DNA of 64,000 nt from Symbiodinium sp. CCMP2592 (GCA_905221615.1 CAJNDT010003112.1:1-64000), one strand, 5' to 3'; positions 43,176 to 53,827 are shown, numbered from the stretch's first letter. The notes: generated from the letters alone by a model not told the origin. Numbers and translations are program-made.

Positions 43176-43286
43176 CCCAGAGAGCCCATTTCCCCTTAAT
43201 TAAGGAAAAAATGGCTTAAGTTCTAAGGGGCTTCATACTATAATTTAAGCCATATTCCTTAATTAAGGGGTATTGGGCTCTCTGGG
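43176..43286. repeat. Palindromic MITE, family A (copy A3)
   Basis: CCCAGAGAGCCC ... GGGCTCTCTGGG is flanked by TA on both sides. It lies only 17 bases from A2, and its arms carry the AGAGCCC variant also seen in A4. Confidence 0.8.
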
Positions 43287-43437
43287 TACTGGATAGGGTA
43301 TGCATTAGAAGCTTCCCCCACCCCGTAATAGTGACTACAAGGATTGTATTAGGGCCCTATTATATTCCTATTGTGCCACTATCACAGGGTGGGGTCCCCT
43401 TCTAAGATATGCACTTGTGTGTAAACCGCCTGTCCAG

Positions 43438-43524
43438 GCTCAGACGGCGGAGATCTCGAGCCGCACAAAGGAGCAGACCATCGTCTTCGAGGGCACTGTG
43501 AGCCCAGAGCTCCCCTGGCTCAAG
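43438..43524 (+). CDS. Exon of the gene ending at 45,057
   Basis: Twenty-nine codons sit between TGTCCAG|G and AAG|GTAAGC, both near-consensus, in phase 0/0: AQTAEISSRTKEQTIVFEGT then VSPELPWLK. It joins in phase to the exon at 44,205. A MITE (A4) begins ten bases past the donor. Confidence 0.7.
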
Positions 43525-43534
43525 GTAAGCTCTC

Positions 43535-43642
43535 CCCAGAGAGCCCAATATCCCTTAATTAAGGAATATGGCTTAAATTAGAATATGAAGCCCCTTATAA
43601 TTTAAGCCATATTCCTTACTTAAGGGGTATTGGGCTCTCTGG
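43535..43642. repeat. Palindromic MITE, family A (copy A4)
   Basis: CCCAGAGAGCCCAATATCCC and GGGGTATTGGGCTCTCTGG are inverted ends. The TA flanks are not present here. It sits at the very start of the intron after the exon at 43,438-43,524. Confidence 0.75.
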
Positions 43643-43727
43643 CTCCGTCTTTTTGATCTTCTTAGTACTATCATGTTGGAGTTTTTCTTAGCATTCATGT
43701 TAGTTAGTATCGGTGCGTTATTGGTAG

Positions 43728-43800
43728 TGCTCTTATCATCGTCATCATCTTCGCCGTCATCATCATCATCATCAACATCATCTTCGTCAGTATCGTTGTT
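43728..43800. repeat. ATC/TCATCATC microsatellite
   Basis: TCATCATCATC repeats are interrupted by TCG and AAC. The Ser-rich frame across it is an artefact. Confidence 0.8.
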
Positions 43801-44204
43801 TCTATTCTTCTGGGTGAGGCTTCTGTTCGGCCAGTGGGGAAGGAGAATGAAGGCGAGGCAGTGTGTTTACATTCAGATTGTTGCACAGTTCCAGGCTTAG
43901 GGTAGGGAATAGCTCTGTTCCAACTTTTTGGCTTATACTTGATAATGGGGGTTTGGAGTTTTTTGGGAATCTTGCAGCAACTATGCACTGAGGCGCGGCA
44001 AAGCCTGCGTGGTTTCCTGGCCCGGAAAATACGCCACGGCGTGGGATCATTTGGTTGAGAGCGCTCGCGGGGGGCAGACGAGTGCAGCAGTCTCAGTTTT
44101 CTGGTTTTGTAAAGGGGACATAGAGTTCACGCAGCCATGAGGCTTTACAGTATACCTTTTCGGCGTACCTTGTACTTATCCCTTATCCCTACAAAAGCAC
44201 GAAG

Positions 44205-44338
44205 GCAGCGGTGGTGTTCTTACCCGAAGGCACTCCGCACTACGGGCAGCACGTGCGCATACCCGGGAGCGAGAGGCTGGAGGGAGAGTGCTGGTGCACC
44301 CCACTCTACGGTGAGAAGAGAGACTGGGGTTGCCTCTG
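44205..44338 (+). CDS. Exon of the gene ending at 45,057
   Basis: AAG|G opens the frame AAVVFLPEGTPHYGQHVRIP, then GSERLEGECWCTPLYGEKRD and WGCL. The exon ends in phase 2 at CTG|GTGGGC, and the next exon starts with the one base needed to complete the Trp codon. Cys/Trp richness is unusual, but no family is recognised. Confidence 0.65.
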
Positions 44339-44450
44339 GTGGGCTCTCTGGATGGAGAATCTAGGGCGCCCAGTCGTATTTCCTTTGTTCACACTATGAA
44401 GACCAGGACTTAGGACACCCTCACTCTCAGTGGGTTCTTCGGAAACCTAG

Positions 44451-44604
44451 GAATGTGGAGAGAGCCGTCCGCTATGGAGCGGAGCTCCACGTCTACTTCT
44501 TTGAGGGCGCCCGCGGCAAGGGGAAAGTTGCGAGCTTCGTCTCTGCCGGCGCAGAATATCTGAAACGGGAAGCCCTCTGGGAGGCGCCTGAATCCAAAAC
44601 CCGG
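44451..44604 (+). CDS. Exon of the gene ending at 45,057
   Basis: ACCTAG|G opens NVERAVRYGAELHVYFFEGA, RGKGKVASFVSAGAEYLKRE and ALWEAPE. Phase agrees with the exon at 44,205. The donor CGG|GTTTTT is weak, so the 3' end may be a little earlier. Confidence 0.6.
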
Positions 44605-44736
44605 GTTTTTATAGGATTTAGGGTTTAGGGTTTTCAGAGGGTTTAGTAGGGTTTTTATCGGATTTATGGACTCTATTCCTTGGAAAGCTTTGTGAAAACG
44701 CATAACACCCAACACAACCCCAAAGTGTGGCGGAAG

Positions 44737-45057
44737 GAGTTTCAGAATTCCGAGACGTTGAAGGATGCAAAGGCTGCAGGGCTCGAGAACCTCTGCGACA
44801 AGAAGCGGTATGACTCATCTTCCCAGTACAGCCGAGAGGAGCATCGCCTGTTCTTGGAGTGGCTTTCTTTTGAAGATAGGAAGCTTTTAGAGGAGGGCCT
44901 GGGGAACTCGCAGAAGGCCGAGGTAGCCTGGCTCGAGAGCAAGGGCTACAGATACACAGAGGTGGACATCGCAAGCTGGCTAAGGCCGGCTGCGAGATCA
45001 CATTTCACCTCTGGGCCTCTGCCAGCAATGGAAGCTTGGAAGATCCATCCGCAATAA
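44737..45057 (+). CDS. Terminal exon, stop at 45,057
   Basis: From CGGAAG|G the frame reads EFQNSETLKDAKAAGLENLC and continues in clean coding sequence, with charged helix FEDRKLLEEGLGNSQKAEVA and WLESKGYRYTEVDIASWLRP, to TAA at 45,055-45,057. The frame is also open upstream to about 44,680 (HNTQHNPKVWRK), so the exon may start earlier. The product is unknown. From context it is a cytoplasmic-looking C-terminal domain with a preceding Cys/Trp-rich part; link to the membrane exons is inferred. Confidence 0.65.
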   Translation, partial: EFQNSETLKDAKAAGLENLCDKKRYDSSSQYSREEHRLFLEWLSFEDRKLLEEGLGNSQKAEVAWLESKGYRYTEVDIASWLRPAARSHFTSGPLPAMEAWKIHPQ

Positions 45058-45955
45058 ACGGCTCGTTGCTTGGGTCGACCCACGCTTCTGAACCATTAAC
45101 GTCCGAAGGTACCTTTATCTGCTACGCTTGATACTAAACCCCCGGGTGGGGCTGGACGATACAGTGCTCCCATCATTCCTGGGGTTTTGGGTCCTTGAGA
45201 TCATGCTGAGCAAGCCACCCTCTTAACAAAGGGAGGGATCATGAATGTGACTCTCGGGGCTTGTTCTTTCCTTTGGAGGGTTTCTGGAGTCTTTCGGGAA
45301 GCAGCGTTCTTTGGTGGGGGGGGTTTAGGGATTCCGCACCAGCTCAAGACTCAGGGCCCTGTCCCTTCGAACGCTTGCAGACCGCCTGCGTCGGTAAACT
45401 CGAAGGTTTTACACCGGAATACAGTCTTTCTAGTTTCGAAAAGACCTAGTTAGATCTAGTTAGTTTTCCAATGTCCCAACATAGCCGATCCCTGACCTGG
45501 CGAAACATTTTGGAAATGAAGGAAGCTTGCTCAGCCGAGCTTGCTTGCAGCCCTACACCCCCGAACCCGAAACTCTAAACACTGGAAGCCTGACTCACGG
45601 GATATGACCCTTCACTCTCGACCCCAAATCCTAAACCAGCCTGAAGCCTGCAAGCCCGTAGACCCTAAATCCTAAACCCTCAGAACCCAATAAAAGTTCT
45701 GAACCTCCTTACATTCCATACCCTGAAGAGCCACCGAACCCCCGACCCTAAACTAAACTCTGAGCCACCTAAACCCCCAAACCCTGAACCCTAAACCCCC
45801 AAACCCCTAGACCCCCCCAAAACTCCTGAGATCCTAAACCCAAACCCAACCCCCGAACTCCGCTGCACTCGCAGCCTCCGAGCCTCCAAAACCCTCCGCT
45901 TGCGGCCAAAAGGTCTGCGAGCTGGCGAAGACCCTTCAGGCACCATAGAGGAAGA
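45058..45955. other. Intergenic, no gene seen
   Basis: This stretch has unique sequence, then CCCTAAA-like text with CCCCGACC and CCCCCAAAC variants (45,550-45,850). A short frame near 45,900 is ambiguous. Confidence 0.4.
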
Positions 45956-45956
45956 A

Positions 45957-46155
45957 GTTTAGGGTTTAGGGCGTTTAGGGTTTAGGGCGTTTACGGTTTA
46001 GGGTTTGGGGTTCAGGTTTAGGGTTTGGGGGTTAGGGTTTAGGGTTTGGGGTTCAGGGGTTGGGGGTTAGGGTTTAGGGTTTGGGGCTTAGGGTTTAAAG
46101 TTTGGGGGTTAGGGTTTAGGGTTTCTGGTTTAGGGTTTGGGGTTTAGGGTTTAGC
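45957..46155. repeat. TTTAGGG/TTTGGGG mixed tract
   Basis: TTTAGGG units alternate with TTTGGGG, GGCGTTTAGG and GGTTCAGG variants over about 200 bases. Confidence 0.8.
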
Positions 46156-46691
46156 CGAAGTAGTGGAAGTAGTAGTGGTAGTTGTCGTCGTGGCAAGAGC
46201 GAAGGGAGCTGATGTCAAGCATAGTCCGAAGCTGAAGGCCCTAATGGCCTGAGAGGAAGAAGCTCTTGTATTCTGGAAGCTGGCACGGGAGCTGCGGACT
46301 CGGATTGGCATTGTTCCATTGCGAGCCCTTTCTTCCTAAAGTCTGTTGGCCTACTTCCCCTTTTGGTTTCAGGATACTGACGTTGGTTTTGGCATTACGC
46401 CCTAATCCTCAAATAATACATGAGAAGCCCCGAACCTCAACCTTCAAGCGCCACAACCTGAAACCTACAACCCGACATCAACATAACAAACCCTAAAGGC
46501 AGAAAAACTGCAGCCCCACACCCGATATGCTCAATCCTCAGCCTAAAGACTAGGAAGTATGTCTATTCCGTAGTTATGTTGTTATACTTGCTTTGCAGCT
46601 CCAAACTAGGGGGCTTAACCTTTACAAACCTCCATAGAACCACTCTAGAGACCTACCACGTCCATATAAAAACCTTGCACCACCTTGTTCG

Positions 46692-46774
46692 GTCCCTTTT
46701 TGGGTACCCTAAATATTAGTTGCCGTGCTATATTAGGGAGCCCAAAAAGGGTCCATAACTTGACAACCACCCTT
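46692..46774. repeat. Palindromic MITE, family F (copy F1)
   Basis: GGTCCCTTTTTGGGTACCCTAAA with its inverse GGGAGCCCAAAAAGGGTCC encloses TTGCCGTGCTATATTAGGGA. It ends TTGACAACCACCC, shared with 58,860-58,952. Confidence 0.6.
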
Positions 46775-46961
46775 GTGGAAACCTTAGCTAACACCATAAC
46801 CCCAAGCCCCAAACCCAAAGACCTAAACCCTGATTCCCGAGCCCTAAGTCCAACAGCTTAAATAAGTCCCGAAACCCTAAGCCACTACAGATATCAAGGG
46901 AGCCCTTCAAAGGAACCCCTTGACACCCTTATAAAGAACCCGAAAAAGAACCCTGGCGCAG

Positions 46962-47024
46962 GTCAGCCCGTCGCAGAGGGCCCCGAAACCCACCTTCTCC
47001 GTCGACACGACGAGCATGCAGGCC
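46962..47024 (+). CDS. Penultimate exon of a gene ending at 48,891
   Basis: GGCGCAG|G and GCC|GTGAGT bound 21 codons in phase 0/0 (VSPSQRAPKPTFSVDTTSMQ plus A). The donor is consensus. The peptide is Ser/Thr/Pro-rich and may be disordered. Confidence 0.6.
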
Positions 47025-47321
47025 GTGAGTGAAGGTTTGAGGGGTTTACTTCGGGAGGGAGACTGTATAATGTTTGTTGTAAGGGATCTATCGGGGTTTG
47101 GGTTCAGGGTTCAGGCGCGTCGGGTTTCGGTTGGGTTTTTTTTGACGGCTCCGTGAGGGTTTCTTTAAGTTTCCTGCAAAGGTTCTAGAAGTGATCTACA
47201 CTGGCTTAGATTTAGGGCTACAGGTTGAGGGGTTGAGGTTTCAGGTCTACAGTGCGGGGGTTTCGGGGTTTCGGGGCTTGTTTAGTAAAGAATTCTTAGG
47301 GTTCCTATAAGGGGTGCTATA

Positions 47322-47431
47322 CTTAAAGGATCATGGGACTTAGTAACTAGGGTTACAATTAGGGTAACTATACTTATAACCCCAATTAGGGTACTTATAA
47401 CCTTACTTACTACGTCCCATGATTCTCCAAG
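47322..47431. repeat. Palindromic MITE, family C (copy C1)
   Basis: CTTAAAGGATCATGGGACTT at one end and CCCATGATTCTCCAAG at the other, with TA outside both. The interior is AGGGTTATAA-rich. Confidence 0.75.
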
Positions 47432-47889
47432 TAGGGGTTCCTGTAAAGGGATCTATAAGGTTCAGGGGTTTGGGTTTTAGGGCTCCGGCGGGAGGCCTTT
47501 TGTTAGATTTGCAGGCGTTTCATGAGGTGCACTTGGGCCTGCAGGAATTCTTGGGTTTATAGATATGTAATGCCTTTGTGTGGTTGCAAGGGTTCACCAA
47601 GTTTGCGCGGTTTTGTAGGGTGGTTTGGGGTTTCAGTTTAAGACAAGGTTCGGAATCGCGCTCAGGGTTTGGAAAATCAGAGGCTTAGGGGCTTCGCGCT
47701 GAGGGTTCAGTGGCGTAAGGTTCTGTCTCTATCGCAAAGGCTTAATAATAGAGCAATAGTACCCTATATAGTCCATTGGTGGCTTCTATAAGGGGTCATC
47801 TCATCTTGCTCTGATCATCTCTGTCACCCTGCACACTCGAGAGACTCGTCTGATAGTGCAAGCTCCGCTTAACCCCAAACCCTCGCCCC

Positions 47890-48045
47890 AAACCCTACGC
47901 CCTAAACCCTAAACCCTAAACCCTAAACCCCAACCCCTTAACCCTAAACCCTAAACCCTAAGCCCTAAACCCTACGCCCTAAACCCCAAACCCTTAACCC
48001 TAAACCCTAACCTAAGCCCTAAACCCTAAGCCCTAAACCCCAAAG
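47890..48045. repeat. CCCTAAA tract
   Basis: CCCTAAA units are mixed with CCCTACG, CCCTTAA and CCTAAGC variants. Confidence 0.8.
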
Positions 48046-48128
48046 CCCTGAAGTCGCGAAGCTCAACAGTCTCAGACCCTGAGCCCTTCCCAAGCCCGAA
48101 ACCTCCAGACCGAGAGCCGCAAACCTTA

Positions 48129-48162
48129 CTTAAAGGATCATGGGACTTAGTAACTAGGGTTC
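48129..48162. repeat. Family C fragment
   Basis: CTTAAAGGATCATGGGACTT and a few more bases match the left end of family C, preceded by TA. The rest is missing. Confidence 0.6.
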
Positions 48163-48236
48163 CTGAAAAGGGTTCCTTAAAAGGGATCTATAGGGGTTCC
48201 TTAAAGGGATCTATGGGGTTTAGGGTTTAGGGTCTA

Positions 48237-48356
48237 CTTAAAGGATCATGGGACTTAGTAACTAGGGTTATAAATAAGGTAACTATACATAATAATTACT
48301 TACAACCCCAATTAGGGACTTATAACCTTACTTACTAAGTCCCCTGATCCTCCAAG
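48237..48356. repeat. Palindromic MITE, family C (copy C2)
   Basis: The ends CTTAAAGGATCATGGG and CCCCTGATCCTCCAAG, TA on both sides and ACTTATAACC-type interior match C3 and C4. Confidence 0.8.
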
Positions 48357-48609
48357 TAGGCTGCCAACCTGAACCCCAGGACCCAAAAGGGGAAAAGGAG
48401 GGACCCTTAATGGGGACCCCTACCCTATAATGGGCTATATAATGGGTATATGATAGCTATATTAAGGGTATATACCAAGGGGTCTCATTAAGGATACCGC
48501 CTTTTACCCTTGGAAGGACCCTGATAAAGACACCTGAACGGTTAGTAATATTATTCAGGTGTAGTGCCTATAAATGTAGCGTAATGTATGCCATAACACT
48601 GTTACAACG

Positions 48610-48704
48610 GTTGATGACATAATTCCTGCATTACCCATAATAAGGAATATACCATATTTCCCATAGTTTAGGGTCCTTAAGGTAATGCAGGATTTATATC
48701 ATCA
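48610..48704. repeat. Palindromic MITE, family B (copy B2)
   Basis: GTTGATGACATAATTCCTGC and GCAGGATTTATATCATCA are inverted ends. The interior GGAATATACCATA is the reverse of B1. Confidence 0.7.
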
Positions 48705-48822
48705 CCCTAAACCCTAAACCTTAAACCCCAAAACCCTATAGATCCCTTATCCCTAAAAAGGAACCCTAGGATTTACATCATCAACCGAAGTATACCGGCC
48801 CCTCTTCCCGTCTTAGCTCCAG

Positions 48823-48891
48823 GACGTGCTCGAAAACTTGTCCACGCTGAAGACGAGCCCGGCTCCGAAAGGGAATGTGCAGTCTAGTTAG
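48823..48891 (+). CDS. Terminal exon, stop at 48,891
   Basis: After a pyrimidine-rich CTCTTCCCGTCTTAGCTCCAG|G the frame reads DVLENLSTLKTSPAPKGNVQ then SS and TAG at 48,889-48,891. Phase matches the exon at 46,962. It is probably the C-terminus of a small or disordered protein; earlier exons are not identified. Confidence 0.55.
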   Translation, partial: DVLENLSTLKTSPAPKGNVQSS

Positions 48892-48899
48892 GAACCCCG

Positions 48900-49770
48900 A
48901 AGCTTGCTAAACCCAGAGTAATCTAGGTTGGATTTTGGGACATTGTTTATTTTCTTTATTCGGGTTTCTAATGGACCCTATATATAAATATTTTCAGGGT
49001 GTTTAAAGGCCAACCCAGAGTTGTATTCCTTCAAAGGGTTCCTTGAAGGGGTTTAAGGGTTTAGGATTCTACATGGGGTCTTAGAGAGTTGCTGATGCTA
49101 TTCCTTCGGGCTCCTTCTTATGAGTATTCCATCATATCACCCAAAACCTGTGCACTTTAAGGCCCCTACATTTGGGCCCCGGGCTTGGGGGGTGACAGTT
49201 ATGCAGGGAGAAAGTCCGCAGAAAACATCATTCTTCGAGGTTCGGGTTACTTATGTAATACATCCCATAGTCTAGGGTATTGAAGGCATCGTCGGATTAC
49301 GTCCGTGTAGCGGGTTTCGAGGTCGCTTGGGAGCTTTTTCAAGGGTTAAATCAACGTGCTTGGCTGTTTGTGTTCAGGGCTGTGATGGGGTGAGGATTAA
49401 GGAAGTGCCTTGGCTTTGCGATTTAGGGTTTGATGTGGGGCTTTGATGTGGAGGGTTCAGGAATAAGTGGACGTAAGCTGGCTCTTCAGTTTGAACATAA
49501 GCATAAGCATTTTACGGGAATATCCCGACCTTATTGGGCCCCCAACTCAGCCCACATGACTTGAATTGCAAAACCGCAACACCCGGCAAAGCTCTCAGAA
49601 CCTCCTCGACCTTTCATTTCAAGGCGGCCTCCGTTCTGATGTAAGACGAAAACGTCTGAGACCGAAGCTGCTTCAGCCTCCTCTAAACCTACTTCCAAAG
49701 CCGCAAACTCCAAAATCGTTGAGCCCTAAACTCGCGCCCAGTCACTCTTGAAGAAAAACCTTGAAGCCTA
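48900..49770. other. Intergenic or intronic, no gene seen
   Basis: The unique sequence contains GGGTTT-type drifted telomere text. A 61-codon plus frame (49,566-49,751) lacks motifs or splice sites. Confidence 0.35.
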
Positions 49771-49774
49771 AACC

Positions 49775-50095
49775 CTAAAGCCCCAAAGCCCTAAACCCTA
49801 AACCCTAAAGCCCTAAAGCCCTAAACCCCAATCTCTAAAGCCCTAAACCCTCCCTGAACCCTAAAAGGCCTTCAAAAAAAAGAGCCAGCACGAGGCCTTT
49901 CGCATCCGAACCTCGCCTCGCCAGACTTGAAGTGGGACACCGAGATGAGGTGCCCCCGGATATCGGGTTCTGAGGGTTTAGGGTTTGGGGTTTCGGGTTT
50001 CGGGTTTAGGGTCTAGGGTCTAGGGTTTGGGGTTTAGGGTTTAGGGTTTGGGGTTTAGAGTTTAGAGTCTAGGGTTTAGGGTTTAGGGTTTTGGG
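49775..50095. repeat. CCCTAAA then TTTAGGG tracts
   Basis: CCCTAAA/AAAGCCC repeats (49,775-49,860) are followed by TTTAGGG/TTTCGGG repeats (49,974-50,095) in inverse orientation. Between them a possible eight-codon exon (LKWDTEMR, 49,925-49,949) follows CCTCGCCTCGCCAG. Confidence 0.65.
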
Positions 50096-50413
50096 CTTAG
50101 GCCTTCATTGTTGGAATAGGCTTCTGGGGTGTGTTTGACTCCGGTTCAGTACAAATTCTACGCCATCAGTAGTGGTTCCGAGTTGTTTGCGACGCATTTC
50201 AGGGGAGCAGGGGTTTAGGGTTTGGGATTTGGTGTATCCTTAGGGGTACTTAGATGTTGTTTATTTTTTTTATATTTAATTTTTGGTTATTATAACCCCC
50301 AAGAAACAGCTAAAATTATATCTTTTTTCGCTAGGGTTCTAAGTTCAGTATAGTATCGGTAAGGTAGTGTTGAGGGTCTAAGCTGCCGGGGTGTCGGCTC
50401 GACGGTGTGTTTC

Positions 50414-50511
50414 GGTTGATGATATAAACCCTGCATTACCTGAAGGACCCTAAACTATGGGAGTTATGGTATATTCCTTATTATGGGTAATGCAGGTTTT
50501 ATGTCATCAAC
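50414..50511. repeat. Palindromic MITE, family B (copy B3)
   Basis: GTTGATGATATAAACCCTGC and GCAGGTTTTATGTCATCAAC are inverted ends, with interior GAAGGACCCTAAACTATGGG. Confidence 0.75.
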
Positions 50512-50965
50512 AGTTCAACCTTGCTGGTGAGTTTGCCCTCAAGTCTGTTCACCCGACTTGACAGACCCGAACCCACACCCCAAAACGGTCAAAGGACCCA
50601 ATCGAAGGCCGAACAATCGCATAAAACGAAGCTTGTCGAAACCTGCCAGATTTTACACTAAGTCCTAAAACCCTTCAGCCATAAAGCGCAAGACCCCAGC
50701 CTTAGGCCGGAAACGCCTAAGCCCTAGACACTTACGCCCGAACCCTTCAAACCCTGAGACGCTAAACCTCACAGCCTGCACCCTCGAGCCTTATGACAGC
50801 CTGTGAGTCAACTGAAACCGTGAAGGCCTCACGGCCTGAAATGCCCAACTCCCCTAAACCCCCACATCCTGTCCAACAAACCCTGTTGAAACAGGTGTGG
50901 ATTTCAACAGTCCCCAAAACTATTTATGATTAGGGCTCTATACTATACAAAAAATATAATTAGGG

Positions 50966-51308
50966 TTCACAATAATAATGATAATATTAATAATGATAAT
51001 AATAATAATACTAATAATAATAAAGGTAATAATACTACTATTACTACTACTACTAATAATAATGATATTAATAATAATAATATTAATACTAATACTAATA
51101 CTAATACTAACATTAATACTAATACTAATACTAATACTAATATTAATATTAATACTAATACTAATATTAATATTAATACTAATACTAATACTAATACTAA
51201 TACTAATACTAATACTAATACTAATACTAATACGAATACTAATACTAATACTAATACTAATACTAATACTAATACTACTATTACTACTAATAATAATACT
51301 AATACTAA

Positions 51309-51371
<63 letters not shown>

Positions 51372-51405
51372 GAATACTATAACTACTAATACTAATAATA
51401 CAATA

Positions 51406-51438
<33 letters not shown>

Positions 51439-51830
51439 CTAATAATAATAGTAATAATAGTAATACTACTAATAATAATATTAGTAGTAGTAGTAATAAT
51501 AATAATAGTAATAATAAACATAATAAGAATAAGAATAAGAATAAGAATAAGAATAAGAATAAGAATAATAATAAGAATAAGAATATTAATAATTATAATA
51601 AGGATAATATAATAATAATAATAATAATTATAATGATAATATAATAACAATAACAATAATAATAATAATGATAACAATAATAATAATAGTAATAATAATA
51701 GTAATAATAATAGTAATAATAATAATAAACATAATAAGAATAAGAATAAGAATAAGAATAAGCATAAGAATAAGAATAATAACAACAATAATAATAATAA
51801 CAGTAATAATAATAATAATCATGTATTGAA
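50966..51830. repeat. AAT/ACT trinucleotide megasatellite, about 865 bp
   Basis: AATAAT, AATACT, ACTACT, ATAATG, AGTAAT and AAGAAT triplet and hexamer blocks follow one another without interruption. Asn/Thr-rich and Leu/Ile-rich frames of 109-273 codons arise on both strands purely because the period is three. They are not called genes. Confidence 0.9.
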
Positions 51831-51833
51831 CAG

Positions 51834-51897
51834 GTTGAAGCAGCTGCTGGTCAAAGCTCACCCTCAGTGTCCCGGCCTTCGAAGTGCCTGCGACCCG
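51834..51897 (+). CDS. Putative exon beside the triplet satellite
   Basis: GAACAG|G opens LKQLLVKAHPQCPGLRSACD then P, ending at CCG|GTGGGG in phase 0. It begins directly after the AAT satellite. The next candidate (52,259) starts in phase 0. Confidence 0.4.
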
Positions 51898-52258
51898 GTG
51901 GGGCTTTGCCCCTCTAGGAGCACCGAGGATCCTCTGCATGGTTTTCATGGGGTTCAACAGGGTTTAAGGAGTTTTCTTAGGCTAGGGTGATCAAAAAGGG
52001 GCTTATATGGGATGCCGTCAAGATTTGGTGGATGTTGGTGTCTTCAGAGGCCTGCAAGCCCATCTTGAGCTTTAGCCGTCTCCCCAACTAGAAGGAAGTC
52101 ACGCAGCAGGACTATCAACAACACATGCAGACAGCATTACCCTCAACCCGAAACCCCATACCCTAAGCCTTAAATCCTAAACCCTGAACCCAAAGCCCTC
52201 AAGCCGAAACCCGAAGCCCTAAAGCCGAAACCCGAAGCCCTAAACCTAAAATTTGCAG

Positions 52259-52297
52259 CTTGAGGCTGGTTCTGCCGGAAACTGGAAGATTTCGCGG
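52259..52297 (+). CDS. Putative small exon
   Basis: ATTTGCAG then 13 codons LEAGSAGNWKISR, then CGG|GTGAGC, a good donor, in phase 0/0. Confidence 0.4.
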
Positions 52298-52475
52298 GTG
52301 AGCGGCAAGTGCACAGAGGCCTCCTAGCGCTGGGCTTCTTTCAGGGTGTAGAGTTTGGGTCTAGGGTTTAGGTTTGGATTCTAGGGCTCCGGTTTAAGGC
52401 TTATAAATTAGGGATGTTTAGGGGTCCTCGGACTGAGCCAGTGAATCAGGCCTTCTTGTGTGCCTTTTGTTGTAG

Positions 52476-52551
52476 GTGTATGCCGGGGGTGGTTTCCGGT
52501 CGTGATGCGGTCAAGAATCTTGGATCGAGTTTCAGAAGAGATTGGGCAAGG
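52476..52551 (+). CDS. Putative exon (unknown protein)
   Basis: A strong pyrimidine-rich acceptor CTTTTGTTGTAG|G opens CMPGVVSGRDAVKNLGSSFR then RDWAR up to AGG|GTTTCG. Entry is in phase 2, which does not match the preceding candidate, so an exon is missing or one is wrong. Confidence 0.4.
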
Positions 52552-52884
52552 GTTTCGCGTTCGGCGTTTGCGGGGCTAGGAAGTTGCGGTTTAGGAGCTC
52601 AGGGCCAGAAACTCCGAAAGCCATCTCACCGACCCTAAACCCTAACCCTAAACCTCTAAGGAACACGGAACCCCAAATCCTTAAGAAACCTTAAACCCAG
52701 AATCTTTATGAAACCGTAAACCCCAAACCTGTAAGAAACACTAAACTCCAAGCCTTTAAGGGGCCCTAAACTTAAGCCTGCAAGGAAAGTTCCGTAGGTT
52801 TGGATCGGGCCCGAGGGATCTTGTGGAGCTTCTGGGTAATGTAGGGGTCTTCATAATTACCTATACTATAGTATAGTGGGCCCC

Positions 52885-53060
52885 AACACCCTATCCTAAT
52901 CCTAAACCCTAAACCCTAAACCGTACCCTAAACCCTAAGCCCTAAACCGTACCCTAAACCCTAAGCCCTAAACCGTACCCTAAAGCCTAAACCCTAAACC
53001 GTATAAACCGTACCCTAAACCCTAAACCGTACCCTAAACCCTAAACCCTAAACCGTATTA
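52885..53060. repeat. CCCTAAACCGTA repeat tract
   Basis: CCCTAAA units are punctuated by AACCGTA at regular intervals, giving a local higher-order repeat. Confidence 0.8.
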
Positions 53061-53512
53061 GGGCACCTATATTATGATGGCTTCCTGGGGGACGTCTTCG
53101 AGCCCTTGGGCATCCTCTTAGGATTTTCAAGGTTTGGGGGAATGCAGGGGGCTTAGTGTTTAGGGTTTAGGCTTTGGAGCTTAGGGTTTGGGGCTTAGGG
53201 GGTTTAGGGTTCAGGGTGTTTAGAGGTACCAGAGACTACGTCTCTCATCCCGTTGAACTTCAAAAACTGAAAATGCCACAACTTGAATCCAGAAGGCTAA
53301 GAATCCTAACCCCAAGCTCTAAACCCCAAGCCCTGCAAGCCCCAAACCTTGAACCTCAAAACTCAAAGCCTGGAACACATCTAAAAGAAACTAGGCACAG
53401 TGAACGCCCTAAATCCCCTTCATTTGAAACGATGCCTTAAGACCTAAACCCTAAACCCTACACCCCAAACCCTAAACCCCTACACCCTAAGCATCACCCT
53501 CTCAACGCCCTT

Positions 53513-53622
53513 CCCAGAGACTCCAATATCCCTTAATTAAGGAATACACCTTAAAATTATAATAGGATCCCTAATATGATTTAAGGAATATTCCTTAATC
53601 AAGGGATATTGGAGTCCCTGGG
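53513..53622. repeat. Palindromic MITE, family A (copy A5)
   Basis: CCCAGAGACTCCAATATCCC and GGGATATTGGAGTCCCTGGG are inverted ends. Flanks are TT on both sides instead of TA. It ends ten bases before the putative exon at 53,633. Confidence 0.8.
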
Positions 53623-53632
53623 TTAAACGCAG

Positions 53633-53698
53633 CCAGACCGAAAGGAGCGCCTCGCCAACGCCAAGCCCACGGTGAACGCTCCGAAGAGCATCGCCCAG
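53633..53698 (+). CDS. Putative exon (unknown protein)
   Basis: AACGCAG opens PDRKERLANAKPTVNAPKSI then AQ in phase 0. The frame continues VSQLKAG to a possible GC donor near 53,717, and that version would join in phase to 54,013. Function is unknown. Confidence 0.45.
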
Positions 53699-53758
53699 GT
53701 CTCGCAGCTGAAGGCTGGGCTTAGGGTTTAGGGCTTAGGGTTTAGGGTTTAGGTCTTA

Positions 53759-53827
53759 TCCCTCCAGGGACCTTATTATGGGGTCCTTAAGGGGTCTAGG
53801 GCCCTAACTATGAGGTCCTTGGAGGGA
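53759..53827. repeat. 69-bp TA-flanked palindrome
   Basis: TCCCTCCAGGGACCTTATTA and its inverse GAGGTCCTTGGAGGGA, with TA outside both, form a short fold-back element not seen elsewhere in the window. Confidence 0.65.

Noticed and set aside
50926..51788. Long Asn/Thr-rich and Leu-rich open frames of 228 and 273 codons
   Set aside because: They are created by the triplet period of the satellite and exist on both strands.
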